From: Siniperca chuatsi
Taxonomy: Eukaryota > Chordata > Actinopteri > Centrarchiformes > Sinipercidae
Direction of reading: 5' to 3'
NCBI RefSeq assembly: GCF_020085105.1
Contig: NC_058064.1
Span: 5,001-69,000, forward strand
Length of the DNA stretch: 64,000 nucleotides
Made by a program: the position numbers and the translations under genes. Under the pieces are notes generated by a model. It did not search any database, was not told the DNA's origin, and worked only from the letters and a program-made list of their open reading frames with translations. Shown here piece by piece: positions 55,306 through 64,000 of the stretch; positions within the stretch are counted from its first letter, which is position 1; each line of letters begins with the position of its first letter.

Positions 55306-56101
55306 TGCAGCTCCCTCAGCACCCTATTCCTGTGTTCATGGATGGGTTTGTTGTCTGTAGACTCACATTAGTCTCCACTTGCCTTCTTGTTGAAGTGTTA
55401 GATGTTCATTGGTTGCTGTTACTTTAAATGTGTTCAGCTCTGTTGCTCACTCTTTCAAAGGCATCTGCAGTTATGACACTGATAAAGGCTGGAAATCCAA
55501 AAAGCATTTTGTCCTCTGTGAAGACTTTTCATCGAGTGTGAACCTTTTCTGTCATCATTAGTCGATATTAGAGGGTGAAACACTGATCTGTCTGAGTGGT
55601 GGAAACTCCTTTCTTCTTCTGTCTTTACTGTGACAGCAGACAGACGACAGGAAGTAAGAGACAGTGCTTTGGTTCATGGTGGACGAGTGTTTCTGTAGGA
55701 GGGGAGGGACTTTTCCTCTTTATACAACTTCTGAAATTTGCCTTTTCGTCAAACACATTTGTACATTTTTATTTGTGTTCATTTTTATCATGACAGATTT
55801 GTCAGCAGTATTGAGACTAATTTCTCTCCATGAAATATCACAACAAAAGTAAACATGATTTATAGTTAAAGGTTTGATTCTTTAACAGTAACAAAGTGAT
55901 TCTCTGTTCAGTGAATCACAAGTCTGATATCGAATGAACTCTCTCAGGTGTTTATCAGACTCAAGTTTGTTGACTAGGAATTTGCTTGGTATATTGGTGC
56001 ATAACACTAAACATAGTGAGTAGAAAATATAAAGAAAGATGAAGAGAGGTGTCACATGTATGTGTTTCTGTTCAGTGATTGGCTCCAGAGAGGTGTCAGA
56101 T

Positions 56102-59100
56102 TTATGTGTTTCTGTTCTGTAATTGGCTACTGCTGCAGTCAGTGTCCTCTGAGCTGGGCTCGTCTGCAAACAAACAGATCACAGAGACCATCGTCCTGTA
56201 CGGGTCCTCTGACTCCTGTAACATCTCCTCTGATTGGTCAGTTTCCATATCGTCGTCTCTCTGAAGAGTTACTGTGTTCACTGCTGTGATGTCATCACTG
56301 TGAACTCCTGCGGACACACCTGTGGAATGTAGACCCTCTCTAACGTTAGATAATCTGGGGGTTTCATTGGTTTCTGTCGCCTCAGACCGCCCTTCTGGTT
56401 TTTCTACGACAGGAAACAGTTCAGAGTGAAGTCTTGATCTTCCTCCAGGATCACTGATGAAGATGTTTGATGAAGATGATGAAGGAGGAGGAAGCAGAGA
56501 GTGTTTCCTGGTGTAGACTCCTTGTCTGCCATGAAAACTCTCTGAGTGTGAAGAAGACTCATGGCTGAAAGCTCTGTTGCTGTATGAAGACTCCTCCATA
56601 CAGAAGACATGTCGACTGGAGCTCACCTGTCAGTCAGAAAGAGTTTAGATTTAGGTTCAGTTTGTTTTTTTAATTTCATCATGTGAGACGGACAGACTCT
56701 GAATTTTTTTCTCAATACAGAGTACAAATTCAGACTCGTATTCTTGGGAGTTTGAAGTTGTCAAGTTCAGTTCAGAATTCAAACTCCTGAGAACAGATCA
56801 GTTTGTAACGGACATCAGCAGATTAGCAGGACACTGATGATTTCACTTCAACACACCTGCAGCTGTTCATAACTTCTGTTCATAACTTCAAACTGTTCAT
56901 AACCTTAAACTGTTCTTAACTTCTGTTCATAATTTCTGTTCATAACTTCATATTGTTCATAACTTTAAACTGTTCCTAACTGTTCATAACTTCAAACTGT
57001 TCATAACTTCTGTTCATAACTTCAAACTGTTAACATCAAACTGTCCATAACTTCTGTTCATAACTTCTGTTCATAACTTTAAACTATTCATAACTTCAAA
57101 CTGTTCATAACTTTAAACTGTTCATAACTGTTCATAACTTCAAACTGTTCATAACTTCAAACTGTTCATAACGTTACACTGTTCTTAACTTCTGTTCATA
57201 ATTTCTGTTCATAACTTCATATTGTTCATAACTTTAAACTGTTCCTAACTGTTCATAACTTCAAACTGTTCACAACTTCTGTTCATAACTTCAAACTGTT
57301 CTTAACATCAAACTGTCCATAACTTCTGTTCATAACTTCTGTTTATAACTTTAAACTATTCATAACTTCAAACTGTTCATAACTTCTGTTCATAACTTTA
57401 AACTGTTGATAACGTTAAACTGTTCTTAACTTCTGTTCATAATTTCTGTTCATAACTTCAAACTGTTCTTAACATCAAACTGTTCATAACTTCAAACTGT
57501 CCATAACTTCTGTAAATAACTTCTGTTCATAACTTCAAACTGTCCATAACTTCTGTTCATAACTTCTGTTTATAACTTTAAACTGTTCATAACTTCAAAC
57601 TGTTCATAACCTCTGTTCATAACTTCAAGCTGTTCATAACTTTAAACTGTTCATAACTTCAAACTGTTCATAACTTCTGTTCATAACTTCAAACTGTTCA
57701 TAACTTCAAACTGTTCTTAACTTCTGTTCATAATTTCTGTTCATAACTTCAAACTGTTCTTAACATCAAACTGTTCATAACTTCAAACTGTCCATAACTT
57801 CTGTAAATAACTTCTGTTTATAACTTTAAACTGTTCATAACTTCAAACTGTTCATAACCTCTGTTCATAACTTCAAGCTGTTCATAACTTTAAACTGTTC
57901 ATAACTTCAAACTGTTCATAACTTCTGTTCATAACTTTAAACTGTTCATAACTTCTGTTCATAACTTCTGTTCATAACTTCTGTTCATAACTTTAAACTG
58001 TTCATAACTTCTGTTCATAACTTCTGTTCATAACTTTAAACTGTTCATAACTTTAAACTGTTCATAACCTCTGTTCATAACTTCTGTTCATAACTTTAAA
58101 CTGTTCATAACTTTAAACTGTTCATAACTTCTGTTCATAACTTCAAACTGTTCATAACTTTAAACTGTTCATAACTTCTGTTCATAACTTCAAGCTGTTC
58201 ATAACTTTAAACTGTTCATAACTTCAAACTGTTCATAACTTTAAACTGTTCATAACTTCTGTTCATAACTTCAAACTGTTCATAACTTTAAACTGTTCAT
58301 AACTTCTGTTCATAACTTCAAGCTGTTCATAACTTTAAACTGTTCATAACTTCTGTTCATAACTTCAAACTGTTCATAACTTTAAACTGTTCATAACTTC
58401 TGTTCATAACTTCAAGCTGTTCATAACTTTAAACTGTTCATAACTTCTGTTCATAACTTCAAACTGTTCATAACTTTAAACTGTTCATAACTTCTGTTCA
58501 TAACTTTAAACTGTTCATAACTTTAAACTGTTCATAACTTCTGTTCATAACTTCAAACTGTTCATAACTTTAAACTGTTCATAACTTCTGTTCATAACTT
58601 CAAGCTGTTCATAACTTTAAACTGTTCATAACTTCAAACTGTTCATAACTTCTGTTCATAACTTCTGTTCATAACTTTAAACTGTTCATAACTTTAAACT
58701 GTTCATAACTTCTGTTCATAACTTCTGTTCATAACTTCTGTTCATAACTTTAAACTGTTCATAACTTCTGTTCATAACTTCTGTTCATAACTTTAAACTG
58801 TTCATAACTTTAAACTGTTCATAACTTCTGTTCATAACTTCTGTTCATAACTTCTGTTCATAACTTTAAACTGTTCATAACTTCTGTTCATAACTTCTGT
58901 TCATAACTTTAAACTGTTCATAACTTTAAACTGTTCATAACCTCTGTTCATAACTTCAAACTGTTCATAACTTCTGTTCATAACTTCTGTTCATAACTTT
59001 AAACTGTTCATAACCTTAAACTGTTCATAACTTTAAACTGTTCATAACCTCTGTTCATAACTTCAAACTGTTCATAACTTCTGTTCATAACTTTAAACTG

Positions 59101-61515
59101 TTTATAACTTCAAACTGTTCATAACTTCTGTTCATAACTTCTGTTCATAACTTCTGTTCATAACTTTAAACTGTTCATAACTTTAAACTGTTCATAACTG
59201 TTCATAACTTCAAACTGTTCATAACTTTAAACTGTTCATAACTGTTCATAACTTTAAACTGTTCATAACTGTTCATAACTTAAATTTGTTCATAACTTCA
59301 AACCTAGTCTGTGTGTGAAGTTTTACGCATCACTAAATTACAACAGGCTGCACCAAACAAACTAATTATCAGTAACGACAGGAGCTGTAAGAGAACAAGA
59401 ACAAATGGACAAATGTGGGCAAAATATAAAAATCCAAAGATATATTAGTAAGACTTGAGCAGGTTTGAACTCATTTTATGATCTTTTGTTTTCAATCAAA
59501 CAATATTTCAGCTTTTAATTCACTGATTTTATCACTTTTTATTCTTTTAAGTTAATCCGACTCCTGATTCAGTTTATTCAGACTTCTGAATACTATGAAT
59601 TATCTAAATGAATGTATGAATGTAGTTTGGATTAAACAGAAATATCTGAATAAATATTTCACATTGTTTGCTCATATGTTGTTTGATAGGTTTTAATGTT
59701 AATGTTAACGTTACCACCAAACACTCAAAATATTTTTTCAATTTCATTTCACTGTCGGCATGTTAATCTTTAGTTGGACAAACTGTTCAAGCGATTTTCC
59801 AAAACCTGTCCCACGTTACTTGGAATCGGCCGGCTTCTTTTGAGTGTATTTTACATGAATGTAAACATCAGCCTTTGACTGCACATGACACCTGTAACTG
59901 GAACCCGGTCCGACTCTCTGATCCAGGACTACCAAAAACCTCCAGAGTACCACTGACACTCAGCGAGAGAGTCTTTCACAGTAGCTGTGATTTATGTATT
60001 TCTGTGCTTACATGAGACTCCTTGTGAAACTAGTTGTTACTGACAGCTGGATATCTGGGCAGGTTTACCCGATGAAGCTAACATTTACATACCTGTCTAT
60101 TAATAACACATTACATTAAAAACATTAATTTATTGTTTGGTCACACTGTGAGCAGTAGGAGTGTTTTTACATATTGTGTTTTATTTTGTATGTGTAAATG
60201 CAGACCAGCTCATTTTATTCTTTGTTTTAGACAGAAATGTAAATACTTTAACACTATGTAAAGTCCTTTATTTAAATCAAAATATCAGTCAGAAAAAATC
60301 ACAGATATATTCCTCAAATCTATCAGCGGTATGTGAACACAGGGCTCTAATATTCACCACATGATATTGAAGATGGATGTTAATGTACTCTCCTCTAAAA
60401 AAGAAACACAGGACACCACAGAAAGACTTCCACTCCACTGATGTTGGCTGTAACAAAAGCACATCACAGGAAGTCCACACTGACTATCACAACATCACAT
60501 CACTGAAGAGCAGCTTTAAACTCACCGTCTGAAACCACAGGAAACTCTACAGAAGAAGAGGTAACACATGAGACAGGAGAGTTTGTATCATCTCATTATA
60601 AATGTATACAGTTCTTCACTGTCTGAAAGTAACAGTAAACTCTGCAGAAGAAGAGCTAACATGAAATATACAGAGTGCAGAGAAAGAATCAGAAGAGTCT
60701 GAATATTTTATATCATCTGAATATAAACTCACAGACTTTGGCATTTTACAGCTCTGTGTTATTTCCTTCATGAACCCATGTTGTGTTGTGCAGATGAAAA
60801 CTGAAGTGACCTTTTATAACTGCCCTGATTTAAAGCTACAATAACTGATTTGATTTTGTCCACTTGTTTTCAGCATAAACAAGTTGTGAACACAACACAG
60901 ACATATCACCTTTCAAGTTGATATGTTGAACTGTATGTGTTTTAAGTTGTTAATTTCCACATCCACAGTGGCTTTTTTTCAGCTTTTTCTCTGAAAACGA
61001 TGCTATGAGAGCAGTGAGAGAGAACCAGAACAGTAAAGTTGTGGCCGAACAGATAAACAACGAGCTGAAAGTCACTATAAAGCTCCGTAATGCCGAGCGG
61101 AGCTGCAGATTCAGCTGATGATTCACTACCAGAGACACCCAACACATTGTCACACTGTTTTCACATTGTCACTTCATACATTGTTTTTATAAAAATATAC
61201 CTTATAGACACTTTAAGGTTATAGAGAAATAGGCCTACTGCAGATTTGAAAGTTTTTTTTAATATGTTTTAATGTTTCAAATATCTCGTCAGGTGTATTA
61301 AAGTGATTCAGTTCGTACCACGTTGGGATGTTTCCCGAGGGCGACGGGTGCGTGTTCGTCAGCGTTTCTTTGTCGTCGTCTTCTCTTTAAAGTTCGAAGC
61401 AGCAGAAACAGAACAGATGATAGAAACAATAGCAGGATCATTGCTGCGATTCCTCCTGCCAGTCTGCTGTCCACATCCCCAAACAACTGCTGCTCAGTGA
61501 ATTCACCACAAGGGA
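56102..61515 (-). CDS. Unidentified single-pass membrane protein, transmembrane exon and cytoplasmic-tail exon (partial)
   Basis: Two exons are clear. 61515-61319 encodes a juxtamembrane PCGEFTEQQLFGDVDSRL, a transmembrane helix (GGIAAMILLLFLSSVLFLLL) and a basic stop-transfer run (RTLKRRRRQR). It starts in phase 1 after TTTTCAG and ends in phase 0 at CAACGTG/GTACGA. 56626-56102 starts in phase 0 after CTGACAG and codes for 174 residues, rich in Ser and acidic, ending QLQNRNT. Acidic patches (DDDMETDQSEEM) occur near the C-terminus. The orientation is type I, with an extracellular part that should lie above 61515; I found no exon there up to 64000, and the gene may run off the window. The exon phase and PCG start would suit a TNF-receptor-like or Ig-like receptor, but no diagnostic motif supports either. 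The intervening 4.7 kb intron holds a minisatellite and a candidate microexon. Confidence 0.7.
56865..59305. repeat. CTGTTCATAACTT minisatellite in the membrane-protein intron
   Basis: About 2.4 kb of 13-17-bp units, mostly CTGTTCATAACTTCAAA, CTGTTCATAACTTTAAA and the shorter CTGTTCATAACTT. Unit subtypes change along the array: the left third has more CTTAAC, TTTATAA and CCATAA variants, while the centre and right are more uniform. No splice motif is evident in the unit. Confidence 0.97.
60480..60735. repeat. ~95-115-bp tandem duplication around the candidate microexon
   Basis: ACTCTACAGAAGAAGAGGTAAC and, 95 bases on, ACTCTGCAGAAGAAGAGCTAAC share flanks including TATCATCT and ATATAAA blocks; TTTAAACTCAC at 60516 and TATAAACTCACAG near 60722 also correspond. 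Two diverged copies with possible partial third. Confidence 0.5.
60526..60546 (-). CDS. Candidate 21-nt microexon of the membrane-protein gene
   Basis: On the minus strand a pyrimidine tract CCTCTTCTTCTGTAG is followed by 21 bases (SFLWFQT) and a strong donor GTGAGT. Both neighbouring coding exons meet in phase 0 and 21 is divisible by three, so inclusion keeps frame. A diverged relative with a like acceptor (CTTCTTCTGCAG) lies at 60641-60620 but measures 22 nt with a weaker donor GTGAAG. This is inference from splice signals only. Confidence 0.35.
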
Positions 61516-61576
61516 CTGAAAACAGAAAAACATTGTTAGTGTGAACAAACCATGAAATACAAATATATAGTTTCAT

Positions 61577-63940
61577 GTTTACAAAAGGCTCACTAAAATC
61601 CTAAAACAGCTGTAGTTTTTAACAAAAGTAACTCCAACATGTGGAAATAGGGACTATTTTCAGTGGTGAATTAATCCACATTTTGATCAGGATACACACA
61701 CAATACTTGTTAGTAGGGTAAATTCAGTGATGAAAATACAGAAAATCACCAGCCTTGTACCATGTTTATTAAATAATCAGAAAGGACATAACATGATTTT
61801 ATGGTGGTAAACAGCTCATTTCTGTAGCAGCAGCTGTTAAACTTTATAATCATGATTCATGGCGTTGTTAGAGCCACTTTTTGTGTTAGTTACAAAGTAT
61901 GCATTTTCACAATATGTCACATAAATTAAAGAGTTACTCTTTGACTTAGGAAATAATAATAATAATAATAAAACTTTATTTATAGAGCACTTATCAAAAC
62001 AAAGTACAAAGTGCTTCACAACAAGAGAACAAGTAGTAACAGTTTTATTTTTTGAGCAGTTATTTTTTAATTAGATGATGATGATCAGCAGTGGTAACAG
62101 TGAAACCTGTGTAAACATGTATGAAATGTGTGTAGAGTAGGGCTTCGGTACAGTCTTTGACCTCACCTCAGACTCAAACATGCGAGAACAGTTTTTAAGA
62201 CAATAGTATAAATCTATGCATTTAATGCATAATAACAATAATCACTTAACAATGTCAGTACCAACACACAAATGAAAATTGGACTAGAATCCAACACAAG
62301 TCTGAAATGAATTTCAGTTCAGTTTCTTATTGCACTGAAATCACTTTCACTGTCAAACAAATTGATTTATTAATTTTGTACTCTTGGGTGTGGGTAACCA
62401 AGCAGGGATGGAAATAATTAATTTTAAATTTGGTGGTTGCTACACCTACCAAAAATGGCATGTTCAATACAAGGGAAGAAAGAGGTGCTGGAAAATATTT
62501 TACTTGGAAAATTATAATTTGATTCAAACTTATTTCTTTGCAAAATGTATTAAATGTATTAATTGTATTAAATGTTCCACAGATTCAAGGAAGTTGTATA
62601 AAATTGTTGAAAAGATACATAGGCCTAATATGTCTTTAAATTAAATATACTCAAAATAAGTAATAAAATACTGTAAATGTAATTCTTATTTGCACTAAAA
62701 TAAAAAGAAGAGGTATTTGTCATTATTGACCAATGAATTATAGTGATAAATGAGCTGAAACATTTTGGTAATAATCACTGGACACACAACTATCAATCTG
62801 TGCCTTATTTCCTGTCCACGGAGACTCTGATACATGAAGCGCAGCAGCAGAGGGAAAAAGGAATGACAGTGACCCAGAAGAGAATGACTTCTCTCTCGTA
62901 CATGTGAACATATTTGTTTTGTACATTGGCTATATGCCCTGATGCGAGCCTTCATCACCACGAACCAAGGGCTACTTTTGGAGAAGGCAATAACAGACAG
63001 CTTGGTTGGACAGCGTGACTGCAGCCCACTGTGAATATTTTTGCATTCAAAGTAAACGAGTTCACTGTGTGCCTTTGTACATCAACAGGAAGCGAAACTG
63101 TAGGATTTATGAATGAAGTTTGGTGAATAAGCAAAAAACACTGCTCTTACCATTTACAGTCACCGCTAATTAATATCCTCTCTCATCCCAAACTGCATCA
63201 TCATTAGGTCGGTTTCTCACACAGACCCAGCTGGAGTTCAGGTTTAACCGCCGGCATTCTGTGTTTCCATTTCAGGTCCCTTCAGTCTGCCTGGTGATGT
63301 TTGGTTAAATGAATGAATGGCCACCAGTTGACTTTGGAAACATTTACCTCATAGACACTCCTGGTTAGTACATATCAAATTTACTTATAGGAATCAGAAA
63401 TATGTCATTATTTGCTCATGCTATGTGTGGCTGGCATATATTGATTACTCATAATGGCGTGGTTTAGAATTTGAGAATGATAATATTTGTGTGAGTATAC
63501 TACATTGTAAAGTGTTAGATACTTACACCTGTTTTAGACCGAGTGTACTTGAATTTCATTTAATGAAAACTGTCCCAAAACTGTTAGCTAACTGTTACTT
63601 CTGTTTTTCTTCACTTTTTGTCCTAAAGGGGAATATTTAGCAGATGACTACTTGTGAGAAAATCATTAATCTGACTGCTAATAAGTAAATGGGTTTTACA
63701 ATCCATTGGTTATGCACTAGCACCATCAAAAATACTAATATTTCAGTGATAACCTGAATGATGCAATCTCAACGCGATGACCTGTTTGTTTGCGCCTCAG
63801 ACAACACGGATTAGTCATCTCCCCCAAATACCCGTATGAGTGTGTGAAAGACTATATAACCGGAGCACCCCTCCTTATTATTGCCATTCTATATTGTTCT
63901 TAAATTATCTAAGATTTGTATCATGTTATCCTTCTCCCAT
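61577..63940. other. No gene identified
   Basis: AT-rich sequence with short random-looking ORFs. A LINE-tail-like stretch (AATAATAATAAAACTTTATT, then TATAGAGCACTTATCAAAAC) is at 61958-62005. I looked for extracellular-domain exons of the minus-strand membrane protein and saw none that I would defend. Confidence 0.4.
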
Positions 63941-63943
63941 ATC

Positions 63944-64000
63944 AAGTACGGTGTGCCTCAAGGTTCAATTCTGGGACCAATACTGTTCTCCTCATACATA
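63944..64000 (+). mobile_element. LINE reverse-transcriptase fragment at the window edge
   Basis: The plus strand reads KYGVPQGSILGPILFSSYI, the conserved RT block before the catalytic box in CR1/L2/Rex-type LINEs. It runs off the end of the window, so extent and integrity are unknown. Confidence 0.75.

Noticed and set aside
62695-62961. Minus-strand ORF with several Cys as an ectodomain exon of the membrane protein
   Set aside because: No regular cysteine spacing, no fitting acceptor and donor pair in phase with the TM exon; hydrophobic runs look random.

Overview
The window is from a ray-finned fish, most likely a percomorph teleost. It carries intron-rich vertebrate genes, CRX/TATA-type opsin promoter elements, many teleost repeats (CR1/L2-type and R4/Rex6-like LINEs, a Tc1/mariner fragment, small TIR elements), and the gene order calumenin, SWS1 opsin, transportin-3, IRF5, which resembles the human 7q32 neighbourhood. 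Everything here was read by eye: exon borders come from protein continuity plus GT/AG sites, and family assignments come from recalled family features, not a search.

Layout. 1-1387: 5' flank or first intron of calu with a TIR element. 1388-5309 (+): calu, six coding exons, encoding a six-EF-hand ER protein ending in HDEF. 6313-10474 (-): opn1sw1, the five-exon UV cone opsin, tail-to-tail with calu; its intron 4 is largely a 2 kb minisatellite. 10.5-13.3 kb: head-to-head intergenic space. 13331-31543 (+): tnpo3, 22 coding exons, 923 codons plus stop and apparently intact, with LINE and TIR-element debris in its introns. 31.5-33.6 kb: a second minisatellite and a probable 3' UTR exon. 37463-47660 (-): irf5, eight coding exons, tail-to-tail with tnpo3, probable non-coding first exon near 48.8 kb. 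50.4-51.7 kb: a CTGA/ATCA minisatellite. 51.95-53.98 kb (-): an internally deleted R4/Rex6-like LINE, next to a Tc1 transposase fragment. 56.1-61.5 kb (-): the membrane-spanning exon and cytoplasmic-tail exon of a single-pass membrane protein I cannot name, with a 2.4 kb minisatellite in the intron between them. The last 57 bases hold a LINE reverse-transcriptase piece.

The genes do not form one pathway. Calumenin works in the ER lumen, the opsin in UV cones, transportin-3 imports SR proteins, and IRF5 is an innate-immune transcription factor.

The most unusual theme is tandem duplication centred on exon/intron borders. The opsin intron-4 array starts exactly at the exon-4 splice donor, and each ~29-bp unit reads on the coding strand as a branch-like TTAAC, a pyrimidine tract, CAG and at once GTGAGC, which is the shape of a zero-length (recursive) splice site. 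The tnpo3 3' array also starts at a CAG/GTAAC donor and repeats it dozens of times. tnpo3 intron 17 begins with tandem donor copies. Single decayed copies of exon edges lie about 90-117 bp (before later insertions) from the true edges of opsin exon 1 and tnpo3 exons 8, 11 and 12, and acceptor copies precede tnpo3 exons 13 and 16.
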